A stretch of 64,000 bases of DNA. Source: Papaver somniferum (Eukaryota > Streptophyta > Magnoliopsida > Ranunculales > Papaveraceae). Location: the NCBI RefSeq assembly GCF_003573695.1, contig NC_039362.1, forward strand, positions 173,671,690 through 173,735,689, in the 5' to 3' direction. Shown here piece after piece: positions 33,829-44,364 of the stretch. Position numbers and translations under genes: made by a program. The notes under the pieces were generated by a model. It was given only the letters and a program-made list of their open reading frames with translations. It did not search any database and was not told the origin of the DNA. How positions within the stretch are numbered: the first letter of the stretch is position 1; the number at the start of each line of letters is the position of its first letter.

Positions 33829-35712
33829 TTGAAGAAATGGCTAGGAGAAGAAATACATCAGAACAACCAACTAAATGTTAGAAGAAGCAAGAGAATTGCT
33901 GGAAGAGAAAGAAGTGAAATGGGAGAATCTACTAGAATGATAAATAATGGAGAAAGTCAAATTAAACCACCAGTTCAACAAACACTAGTACAAGGAAGGA
34001 ATATAGATTATGATAGGGTGAGTATACACACTTGGCAATCAAATTCCGCAGAAGAAGAGCAGCAAACCAGAAACCATAGACAGGTAGAGAGAAATCAAGA
34101 AGCGGATGAAGGAATAATTCATGGAGATGAGGAAGTTGGAGCATTAGAAACGTTGAGACAAAGAATACATGAAGAAATAAGAGCTGAGGCAGAAGAACGT
34201 GCAAATATAACAAGGCAAAATCACGAATTGAGGATCGAAAATATGAGACTACAGAGTAGAAAATTGAGAAGTATTACGAAATCATATTTAAGATCGACTA
34301 GAAGAGAGACGAGGCGAAACTCACCCACAATTAATGATGGAAACAATATTCAAGAAGAAATATCAAATCCTAATGAAGAATATCGCGAAAATAGAGAAAG
34401 AGCTGATGATCGTTATGTTCCACAAAATGAAACTTTTGATGATAGGAAAAATGGTAGAAATCAAGAGAATGGACAACGTCAGGGACGAAATGATCAATAT
34501 GGCAAAGGAAATCGAGAGGAAGGAAGGAGAATTTTACATGAAAGAGAAACTCAAAGAAATCAACAGACGATTGGAGAAGAAATTGAAAGACATTATGCTG
34601 AACAAGCATGTTTAATTTACGAACGTGAAAGATTGAGAGTGGAAATGGAAGAACAAGAGCTTCAAGAGACAATTGACCAGAACAATCACGACAATCGAGA
34701 AAGAAAGCGTACACAAAACCAGAATAATGGTCATATCAATGAAGAATATGATAGAATACATAGGATGGCTGAAAGACAGCGAATGTAGTTAATAATAAAT
34801 GAACAAAATCATGAAGGGTAAAATGAGAGACATAATCATATGCGAGTTCAAGATAGAGATGAAGAAGAGACTCCCAAAAGAAGACGAGATGAGGATAATG
34901 AAGAAGAAATGCAAAATTTTGCGAGAGAAGAAAGACATGAACGCGAAGAAGAGAGGCGAAATTAAAAAGACCAATGAATCAAAATTCAGGTGTAAATAAA
35001 CAAATATTGAAAGAGTTAGAAGAAATGAGAGGAATGCTAAATAATCGAGGAGAAGTAGGCAGAAGACAATTGGATGAAGCTATAGAAGAAGATGCGAAAA
35101 CTCCATTTACAAGGGAAGTACAATTAGGAGGAATATCACTGAAATGCAATTTGCCCGCATTAACCAGCATTTTTGATGGAAGAACTTGTGCAATTCAACA
35201 CATTAAAGCCTACGTGAGGTGCATGTTGCAATGGGAAAATCATGATGTTGTATTATGCAAGTATTTCGCATCCATCTTAAAAGGGGAGGCGTTAAAATGG
35301 TTCGAAGGTCTTCCAAAGAATACAATAACATCCTTCAATCAGTTGCAGACTACATTCCTGGGGGAATATATAAGTAATAATTCTTCGCGACCTGGTATTG
35401 AAGACGTGTTTGGATTAAAACAAAGGATTGGTGAAAGTTTGAAGCACCTAACTAAAAGATGGAGGACTATGTGTAGCGAAATGGCTGGCCGTGTAGATGA
35501 GAGAAATCTTATATTATCATTTATCAATGCTATGTTTGCAACCAACCTATTGTATGTCCAAATTTTCAGTCAAGAATACGATCACAATGACTGAATTTCG
35601 AGAACTTCAAGAAGAATATATTGCTCTGGATGAAAGGAAAAATGAAATGGAATCATACCCAGTTGAAACACCAGTTCAAAAACAGCGAATGCAAGCTTAT
35701 TACCCAAGTTAA
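33829..35712 (+). pseudogene. Tat-like gag (frameshifted)
   Basis: The N-terminal part (33829-34788) is a long charged, R/E/N/Q-rich and coiled-coil-like region. An ATG at 33837 in another frame (MARRRNTSEQPT) may be the original start. The conserved retrotransposon gag domain follows in a different frame (34974-35594): KAYVRCMLQWENHDVVLCKY, LKGEALKWFEGLP and TTFLGEYI. At least two frame changes and several stops lie between. The protein would have formed the particle core. Confidence 0.8.
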
Positions 35713-36920
35713 TAAACACAGTAGCGAATACTTCACAAGTACAACAAGAGAAGGTGACAGGTAACAACCAACAAAAACTGGTGGCTATGGGAAGCCGAGA
35801 TCAAGAGGAGTATGAAGGAGAAAGAAATTTCTACAATCGTGGTGGAAATAACAAGATTCAAAGACTCGATCAACCACAAGAAACTTATGGAGGTCAAAGA
35901 CAAAATTATAATAGGGGACAAGGAGGTCACAAGGTAGTATGGTAAGAAATCAAGATGCCACCTCTAAATGCAAGTGTGGAGAAAATATGGGAAGCTATAA
36001 TTTTAATGGAGAATATACCAACACCATGGAACATGGGAACAACCACCTCCAAACCACAGAAGTCATGAGTTTTGTTCTTATCATCATTTTCATGGACATA
36101 CAACAAATGATTGCAGAAATGTAAAAAGAATTATTCTGAGAATGATAGATCAAGGAAAACTAAACCACTTTTTGGTAGGACACCCACAATCTCAACCATT
36201 ACCACCACCACCAGAGCATCACAAAGTAAACACGATGAAAAAGAAGGAAACATTCTTCATAGAAGTTGGTGCAAAAGCAAAGAATCTATTGTCACTCTAT
36301 CGTACATTCACAAGACAATTGAAGATTTTCATGACAATGTTTTAAGTAGAGTGTTCGCAAGAGATAATGATGGAAGAAATTATGAATATTGCGAAAATCT
36401 CACCACTAGAGGAATGGCAGAAACAGATCATTTCTTTTACCGCAGAAGAAATCCCCGAAGGTGAAGAGGTACATGATAATCCATTGGTAGTAAAATTAGA
36501 AATTAATCCAAAACCGAAAGAAGATGAGGATGAGGATGAAATTCATGGGAAATAATAGAATTCTAATCGATACTGGAAGCTCTGTGAACATCTTATTTTA
36601 TCATACTTATAAAACTATGGGAGGAAGAGATGATGATCTTATACCATCAACATATAAGATATATGGTTTTAATGGTACTGCTAACAAGCCTAAAGGGAGG
36701 TTACTATGCGAATTCCATTGAAGGGAATATCTTCTGAAATCTTATTTGTGTCGTTGATGTAGAATCACCCTACAATGCATTAATTGGTCGACCTTGGCTA
36801 CATGGGATTCTAGGTGTAGCTTCAACTTTCCACCAGTGCATCAAATTCCCTCACCCCAGCGTGTAGGAATCATAAAGGGAGATTGGGTTGAAGGAAAGAG
36901 GTGTTACGAAACTGAGATAG
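35713..36920 (+). pseudogene. Tat-like zinc knuckle and aspartic protease
   Basis: A YHHFHGHTTNDCRNV segment (about 36075-36120) resembles the Cys/His knuckle of Tat-lineage gag. The protease follows: LIDTGSSVNILFYHTYKTMG (36550-36620), YGFNGTANKPKGRLL, and in a shifted frame ESPYNALIGRPWLHGILGV near 36770-36820. The DTG catalytic triplet is kept, but frameshifts near 36550 and 36725 break the frame. Nothing resembling reverse transcriptase follows. Confidence 0.8.
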
Positions 36921-37029
36921 AATCTTGCGAAGGAAGAGCAAACAAGAAGGAAAATTGGCGACACAAAATCAAAGAGACACAAAGTGAGAGGTTGATGGTG
37001 GATGCAATCGAAAGAAAAGAAGAAGAGAT

Positions 37030-37878
37030 GTTGCGAAACTAATGCTAGCTCAGAGTAAAAATGATGAACATACCACTACCAAGGAAACAGTAGCAGAAAA
37101 TAATAAAGAAGCAGAGGATGGCAAAGGTAATAAAAAAAGAAATGTATGAATGATTAATTTTTGCGACACTCTCGCAATAAGTAAAATTCTCAAAAATACA
37201 TTTTATTGAATGACAAAATTGAGATTGCGAAATGCAAATACAATATGATGATGTGCGAGACTCTCGCAGAGATAATAATTTTACAGAAGACAATCAGAGA
37301 AAAATGACAAAAGAGAAAGGGGAACCTTTATGGCGTACACCCTAGTTCGTGAATACAATTTCGCAAGAGGAAAATGTAAGACCTAAAGTACGTCATATAA
37401 GGGGGTACCTGTTGCATGGCTCAGGGAAAGGCTACACCGCCACCGGAACCTGAGTCATGGAGATTTGGGGTCAATAAAGCCCATCCGGGAGAGGCACCTT
37501 GGATTCTCAGCTTAAGCATATGACTTAGTTGGGCGACTAAGGTAATAAGGACTCTCCCAAGGAGTGCAGATCTGATCAAGGCGCCGAGGTACACGGTTGA
37601 GTCAAGAGTGCCAGGGGCGTTTGAAGCGTACCTTGCCATTCTTGACAAGTCTTGGCTTATACTGCACTCGGCCTGAAGAAAACCCCACTTAGGGTGCAGT
37701 CTCGTAACCATAAGCCCTATAGGTAAAAGGGATAAGAGGCTGCGAAAACAACTGGTTGTTGTTAAGACTGGATGGGAGGAGCTAACCTTGTATGGTAGAA
37801 GTACGCCTCCTTGAAGGGGAACCAGGGGGAGATAAGGGCGGCACCCTCCATTAGGGAGCTGATAAGTGTCTTAAGACA
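37030..37878. other. Non-coding spacer of the Tat-like element
   Basis: This is where the RT, RNase H and integrase should be. None of their motifs is found in any frame. The part 37380-37830 is clearly richer in G and C than its surroundings and has no long frame on the plus strand. It may be the normal 3' non-coding part of the element brought next to gag by deletion of pol. Confidence 0.6.
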
Positions 37879-38195
37879 AATGTCATGAGGCTTTTTATTC
37901 GCAAGGGTATTAAGGCTTGTCATATTTGTGCAACAATCCTGAAGAGGCAATAATACAAAAGAAAAGATAAGACGAGATCAATGGGTTTTCGCATGAAAGT
38001 GCGAAGACGTCCTGCGATTTCGTCGCAAGACGGCAATGTCATGGGGCTTTATTTTCGCAAGAATATTTAGGCCTGTCATATTGTCGCAACATTCCTGAAG
38101 AGGCCACAATACAAAAGAAAAAGTTAAGGCAAGATCAATGGGTTTTTGCATGAAAGTGCAAGGACGTCCTGCGATTTTGTCGCAATGACAAGAGG
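37879..38195 (+). repeat. Tandem repeat, two units of about 158 bp
   Basis: Two units (about 37879-38034 and 38035-38195) share CATGGGGCTTTATTTTCGCA, a CCTGAAGAGGC segment, AGATCAATGGGTTTT, GCATGAAAGTGC and GACGTCCTGCGATTT in the same order. They differ at many sites, so the duplication is old. Tandem repeats in the 3' non-coding region are typical of Tat-lineage elements. Confidence 0.75.
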
Positions 38196-38576
38196 TGGCA
38201 TAATAAGACCTTTAATTAGGAAGGCAAAATAAGACCACACAGTAATGAGATTTTGAAAGAATCAAAATTCACTTCGCATAAGATTGCGAATTATACATAA
38301 TTAACTGCGAAATTGAGGCACAAAATAAGAAAAATTTATAAAATCTCTCATTTGGATACAAATAACAGAGGCAAGTATGGGAATGAATGAAATTAGAAAA
38401 TGTTATTTGTCTCCATATGATAGATTTACACAAAAATTCAAAAATTAATGATTATATTGATTAACTGTATTGCAAGGAAGAATTGTTTTAATGAATGCAG
38501 GTCAAAATGAAAGAAACAAATATACAGAAAAGGAATAAATATACAAGTATTACAGAGGATCAAAGAAAGAAACAAA

Positions 38577-41293
38577 CTACTTCTTAGTTGATCCTTCATC
38601 ATCTTTATCAGACTTGTTCCCTTCTTCGTCTGCGTCAGAATCTTCATCACCATCAGAACCTTCATCACCATCAGATTCCTCATCATCAGCTTCGCTATCA
38701 GAAATAATCAGACTGGGAGTATTCTGTGGGATCTCCTCCAAGAGACAAGGATAATCAGAATGAGGGATACTATGGTCATCACAAACCATTTGGATAGTTT
38801 GATTGCGAAAATCCATAACATCATTCTTAAAGTTCGCAACAGTGATCTTGATTTGATTCTTTAATCTAGAATACTTGTCGTTGCGAGAAGAAAGATTCTT
38901 TGCAAGTTCCTCTTTCTCAGCTTCAAGTTTTTCAATCTTTTCACGATATCTACTTTCAGAATCTGCGAACAAAAGACAATCAATTAATAACTTGATGAAA
39001 ATTCATAAGAAACAAAAGATTAGTAAAGAAGAACAGTTAATAACCTTCTCTGTCAGAAATCATATCTCTAATCAAGGATGTATGCTCAACTTGGAGACTA
39101 ACATTTACACCTAAATCTTTTCTGGCATCATCTAAGATTTTCGCATCCCAAGAAAATTCATCTTCATTACTTATGAGAAGACGAGAACGAATTTGGTTTT
39201 CTCTTCGCAGAGCTCGATGTTCTTGCGGCTAGCTTCATCTCGTTCAAGTTGAACTTCAAGAAGAGTCTCTTGGAATTTCGCCAAAGCCTTAGCACCTTGA
39301 TCAGAGATGCAATCCTTATCATCTATGAGACCGCTAATTTTGGTTCTTAACTCATTGATTTTCTCTTTAGAACCAAGAAGGAGACGCTTAAATCGGTTGG
39401 CTAAGCCTAAACTAGATCTATGGTCAATTTCTAAGAGGCGAAATTTAGATCTAAGCTCATTCAGAGAGAGATGAAATTCTATAATTTGAGAAACTATTTT
39501 GAAAGAATTATTAAGACACTCAAGAAGGGTATCATTATCCAAGGCATTAGGAAATGAACGAAGAATGGTAGCTTCATCAAAAAGACAATAAATGTCTGCA
39601 AAAAGGATCAATTAAATAAGTTATAATCATATAACAACAGGATGCATGAATGAAGGGAAAGGAGAAAAGTAACATACCATAGAGCTGATTATTAGCTTGC
39701 TGAAGACTAGAGATATTTTTCTTATATGAAGAAGAATCAATTTCTAGTTGTCTGTTTTTCTCGCGAAGACATTTGACTTCAGCTTCCAATTCTTCATTCT
39801 TTGTGCGAAATTGAAGATTCTTCTTTTCAAGATTTTCGCGTCCCCTCTCTAGATCTGAGGCAACAGCGAAAGAAGCTTTTCCAGCCTGCGAGAAAATATA
39901 AAAAGTGTTAATATAGGAAGAGATTTTGAGTTACAACAATGAAGAGTTAAAAGGATGAAAGTATACCATACTATTAAGAGAATGCAGGAAATCGAGAGTC
40001 ACTGATCTAGAAACTCCACGAAGAGAACAATCACCATCCAGTAAAGGGACATCGCAATTTGTAGCGAGAGCTTTGCAGGTGTTAGCTAATTGGCTATCTC
40101 ACATTCCTTGCAAATAATCATAAAAGAGGCCAGAAAGCTTAGCCATAGAAGATTCAGGTGGAGAATCTTCAATTGCGGCAAAATCATCATTATCCTCATC
40201 ATCCTTGTCACTTTCGGAATTTTCATGAGAAGGAATATTTGAAGGAAAAGAAGAACGGATTTTTCTCTTCTTTGAAGGAGTAGCAGTTGATTTTTCCCTG
40301 CGAAGAACACCTTTGCCTTTATCACCAGTCTTCGCAACATTGGCAGGCTCTTCTATTTCAGCAATAATCTTCACACACAAATAGAAGTAAGAAATGGAGG
40401 CAACAATATACTGTTTAAAATCATAAAGGGATATTTCTTACCTCATCTGTGTATGAGCGAAGAGCTAATAAGGTACTAGCCTTCCCAATCCTATTATAAC
40501 TATCTTTCAGTTTTTGGATCTGTAAAATGTCGCAAGGGTCAGCGAACAAAAGAATAAAGACAAATAAAGAAATAAAAAGTAAGCGAAACTTGAAGAAACA
40601 TACCTCTTTCTCCTTCTCTGGCCAAGAGAATACCCAAGGTTGATAGATAGTGAGATTCTCAAGAAGAATATTTGATCCAGCGATATAAGGTCCTTTTAGC
40701 ATCAAGGGAAAAACACACCATTTATCATCTTTGGATTGGCGAGGAGTTGTGTTCTTACCAGAATGCCAATCAATATTTTGCATAAGTATTTTCGCTTCAT
40801 CAATGTTATCTTTCCTTTTCAAACGAATACCCCAGCGAGTATTCTCTTTCTTCATAGAGATCAATTCATAATTTTTAAAAAAGCTCGCTACTGTTTATTT
40901 CTCAGCAATTATCTCCAAGCCCGCGAATTTAGGATCCCTAAGTTTTTTGGAGTACAAAGATCCTTTACCAGCACCACAGTTAGCGAACTCTAACATCAGA
41001 CGGATACAATCCCCACTCAATTGAAAGATAGCTCGCGAAAATCCCGAGTGAGCGAGAATTTCATAAAATAGGGGAATATCTGGATCATAAAGAGGAATGG
41101 GAAGACCTGCAAGAATTTGACCAAGTGAAATTATGATTGATTGATCATCACAATATTGATCAGAAAAAAGTTTGATAGATAGAATTGACTTGGCACTTTC
41201 ACCAGGAATGGTAGAAAGTGTGAAACCTTTCTCTGCAAGATCTTTTTGGACGTCTTATAAGTTTTTCTCATGTTTATGTCCACTTAGAGACAT
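38577..41293 (-). pseudogene. Six-exon antisense gene of the Tat-like element
   Basis: Six exons can be traced on the minus strand: 41293-40604, 40519-40442, 40368-39967, 39885-39678, 39595-39045 and 38962-38577. All five introns (73-84 nt) have GT and AG ends, and reading phase is kept across them. The product would be about 770 aa: an N-terminal globular part (IPLYDPDIPLFYEILAHSGF...CIRLMLEFANC...), a basic stretch KGKGVLRREK...KKRKIR, long coiled coils (LEAEVKCLREKNRQLE, KIEKLEAEKEELAK) and an acidic tail rich in D, E, S and G. The design resembles the 'putative gypsy type transposon' family (Pfam Transposase_28) and plant-mobile-domain proteins, from memory. Breaks: TAA at codon 13 (41257-41255) and codon 133 (40897-40895), TGA at 40101-40099 and a one-base frameshift near 39215. 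Confidence 0.75.
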
Positions 41294-41658
41294 ATTTGAA
41301 TATAGAATATGGGAATGAATAAAAAGTAAGAATATTGAAGAATGAAGGATTACAGTAGCGGAACTTACGGAAGAACAATAGAGTTGCAGAGATGAGCAAA
41401 TAAAAAGAGAAGAGAAAGTAAAATGAAAGTGGAAAGAAGAGTAAGAAGAATATATAAAGAAGATTTTTTACTCGAAGAAATAAACACCATTAAGACGAAA
41501 AGACATGAGCGGTTGAAAAGCAGCGGTTACAGAAGACGTGTCAAGAAATAGATGGAAGGAAGAATACGTGTGATAAATGCAGATATGAAGAGATAAACAG
41601 TTGCGGCATTTCTCACATCATTCTCTACTTTGAAGAGAAGATATGAGAAGAGGCAAGA

Positions 41659-42129
41659 TGTAGGATCAGAATCTCGCAACAATAATATTTTAGCGAAATT
41701 GTCAACAAAACAACACAACAGCGTCGCAAAACAATTTCAGAAACTATATAATAAACGACGTCAGCTAAAATCATGAGAAAGATGTGATGACCCTGCGAAA
41801 ATTAGAGAGTTTGCGAGATTAACATTTGTAAGGTTGCGAGAATGTCGCAAGCCATATCCGAAAATAAAGGACAGATTAGCTGTCATCCGCTATGTATTTC
41901 CCTATAAATAGTCGTTCAACTGTGAAGAAAAGGAGAGAGATCTTTTTTGAGTCAGAAACAAGTAAAAAGGAGAGAGAAAATCTAGAGCAGTGGTTATTCT
42001 TGATTCCTTTATCTTTTCTTATAAGATTGTTCAAAAATTCATCAATAACATTAAGATTATTAATCTAAATTGAGTTGAGTGTTAATAAAATCATATGAGG
42101 GGTGTAGTGTAGGATTTCCTACGACTACA
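41659..42129 (+). repeat. 3' LTR of the Tat-like element
   Basis: Preceded by a purine-rich AGAAGAGGCAAGA tract. Same length as the 5' LTR, with about 20 differences. It ends CGACTACA, directly followed by GTACCTAG, the sequence that also precedes the 5' LTR. Confidence 0.93.
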
Positions 42130-42944
42130 GTACCTAGATTTTGTTTCATTCTATAGCCCATTGATTATGGGTACGAGAACATTTACTTTCACCAACCAGC
42201 CGATTCGTAATCACATCAAATCTAGATTTCTCCAAACACGTGTCGAAGAGAGACAAAACCTAAGGAAACACAACAGAGATAAAGATAAGATAAGATAAGA
42301 CAAGACAAGTATGACCATCATGGTCCAATAATTTAATTAATTTATAGGCCAACCTCAAATATGGTTTTTTGCCTAGTTTATATTTTAGTCGAGATAAAGT
42401 GCATTCTCGTCCATGCACGCCTTATATATATATTTGAATCACTTTCGATTGAAAAAAATAACTATGATGACATGACATACAGGTTCATTAGGGAAATGAA
42501 GCAAGGAAAATACATTTCATCGTCGAAGGAAAATAAAACGCCATATAAGTGGCGAGTTTTCCTATTATTTTTGTTATTTTTCATGTGACATTCATGGTAA
42601 ATATTAAAGTGGCAAATATATTGAGAGTCCGCTATCATTTTTGTTATTTTTGATACGTGCGATTCACTGGAAACAGTACGCTTGGTATCCTACTGATTTC
42701 GACTCATTTGGGTCTTGTTGTGAGAAGGGGTTTTATACAACCGCAGACCCAAATTATATGACATCCCCCTAGCCAGGTAAACGGGAGGCTCCATAAGTGT
42801 GGTATCATGATTTACTTGCTTCACCATATGATAAGCACATTTTCAAAGATTTGTTATAACCTCTTCATATTCTTCTTCTATATATACCATTTGAATATCT
42901 AGTGTTTTGGCATCACTACTAGATTGTTCTATCAGTACTCAACC
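42130..42944. other. Upstream region of LTP gene 4
   Basis: The first 110 bp (GTACCTAGATTTTG to about 42260, with an ACACGTGTCGAAG box) continue the LTP upstream repeat interrupted by the Tat-like element. A short GATAAGATAAGACAAGACAAG-like run lies near 42285-42307. The rest is AT-rich with no gene. A TATA box for LTP gene 4 lies at about 42878-42886 (CTATATATACC). Confidence 0.5.
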
Positions 42945-43409
42945 ATGGTTTCTACTAGTAGAATCACTTCTGCTGCTATCTACTTGTTCTATTTCATTGT
43001 GTTGATGTTGTCATTCGCATCTCTCAAGTCCGAAGGTCAACAACTCTTGTGTACGCCTGTTTTAGATTCTATTACACCGTGCATTGATTACGCTTTTACC
43101 GGTGGGCAGACCGTTCCACAACAGTGTTGTGATAACATAAAGAAAATTTCTACGACAAAAGATGATAGGCAACAAGTTTGTCAATGTGCAAAGAATTTGG
43201 CACCGATGGTTCCTGGGCTCAATTATGAAAATGTAGGTAACATTCTTAAGAAATGTGGAGTCGATGTATCTCTCAAGATTTCTCCCGAGATTGACTGTGC
43301 CAAGTAAGTAGTAGTATATACTTTCTCGACAACCATTTTGAATTTACTTCTTAAGCTAAAGACTCGTGATTTCATTTTATTTATTTTTTTAATTTGCAGG
43401 TTGAACTGA
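42945..43409 (+). CDS. Divergent non-specific lipid transfer protein (LTP gene 4)
   Basis: Exons 42945-43303 and 43400-43409 with a 96-nt GT-AG intron give 122 aa ending DCAKLN. The ATG at 42945 (AACCATGG context) opens a signal peptide of about 32 residues (MVSTSRITSAAIYLFYFIVL...). The mature part starts near QQLLCTPVLDS. Eight cysteines are present as C-9-C-14-CC-16-C-1-C-22-C-13-C: the CC-to-CXC loop is three residues shorter than the usual 19. The intron phase and the 10-nt last exon match the other three genes, so it is a diverged family member, placed on the opposite strand. Its 3' UTR has an A-run at about 43469-43488. Confidence 0.88.
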
Positions 43410-44364
43410 TCATGAAAGTTGATTATGAAGCGTGGTCTAAGATGGAGGAAAGTTTGAATAAAGGAAAAAGAAAAAAAAAAAAAAAAAAGGAGTCATATTC
43501 GTAGAAAATGATTCCGAAGGCCACACAAAGTAATGCACTGTTGGAGCAAAGCTTTGAGCACGTAGTTTATATATATTTGTAACTTTCCTTGTTCTCCTAC
43601 GTCAATGTGAATTGACATAATATAATAAAAGTTCGGAATTGCTGTTACATGATAATTCAAGCACGTATCCAATCAAAAAGTATATAATTCAAGCACATAA
43701 CAGTATCAACTAGCAAATACTAACATACCTTTCGTTCCCGTTTCCATTACTTAAACATGCTTCCATCTAGGTCTGATTCTCAAAACTTGGTCGTGGTTAT
43801 TAGATTTAATTACCGAGACTAGAAATTTTGTTGGATCCGCATTTGTTGTTCTTAGAGCTACAAAAAAGGCAACTCTTTAATGCTTTTTAATGAGTTATCA
43901 TGTCAGGATTCCCGAATAAATGAAACCAAAACTTGTATAAATGGGAAGATTTACATTCTCCTACGGAGAAGCACATTTATGATGGGGATGAGAATGATGA
44001 AATGAATACTGCCAGCTTTCAGTAACATTTGCGGGCACACATGGGGCTTCTGGTTTCACAATATGTGAACAATTATGATAAGAACTTACGGCTAGCAGAA
44101 GCGTTTGCTGTTTCAGACAACAAAGAATAAGTTAATAAACAAATTCTTTTGATTTCTGATGATAAAATATATGACCTGACGCCTCTTTTATATAAACCAA
44201 AACAGCAAAGTAACCCAATAAAACTCTTGACTTATTCCTGAACTCTTTGAGGATTAAAAAACTCTTGCGAGAAAAACCTTTCAAAGAATCCTAAAAACAT
44301 TAAAATACTGAAATAAACCTAGCAGACTCCTAATTCAACTAATCTGTGGTTTTGTCGCGCCGAA
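43410..44364. repeat. Intergenic DNA with an orphan coiled-coil-gene upstream region
   Basis: After the LTP 4 3' UTR, the stretch 43720-44010 matches the upstream DNA of the two coiled-coil genes (compare 45385-45640 and 49310-49560: shared TTTCCATTACTTAA, a TCTGATTCT segment and a CATTTATGATG end). No coding exon of that family follows to its left. It looks like the upstream region of a lost third copy. Confidence 0.5.

Larger units (their letters stand above)
33231..42129 (+). mobile_element. Tat-like Ty3-gypsy element lacking pol, with an antisense gene
   Basis: LTRs of 471 bp (33231-33701 and 41659-42129) bound 8 kb of internal DNA. The sequence after the 5' LTR (TGGCGC from 33704) is the probable primer site and is not of the Met-tRNA type. 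The plus strand holds gag and an aspartic protease and then no RT, RNase H or integrase. A GC-rich non-coding block, a tandem repeat and an intron-containing gene on the opposite strand follow. Established knowledge: Tat-lineage elements (Grande, RIRE2, Retand) can carry an antisense frame between pol and the 3' LTR. The repeat GTACCTAG flanks both ends. About 20 differences by eye separate the LTRs. Confidence 0.88.

Noticed and set aside
34370..34714. Phe/Leu-rich minus-strand frame opposite the Tat-like gag
   Set aside because: Antisense shadow of the purine-rich gag sequence, unlike the real antisense gene at 38.6-41.3 kb, which has introns and a balanced composition.
37421..37711. 97-codon minus-strand frame in the GC-rich spacer
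   Set aside because: Isolated, without homologous segment in the neighbouring gene and without intron signals joining it to the antisense gene. Probably chance in GC-richer DNA.
42924..42944. Upstream start for LTP gene 4 at 42924
   Set aside because: That position is TTG. The ATG at 42945 is in frame, has a good context and opens the signal peptide.
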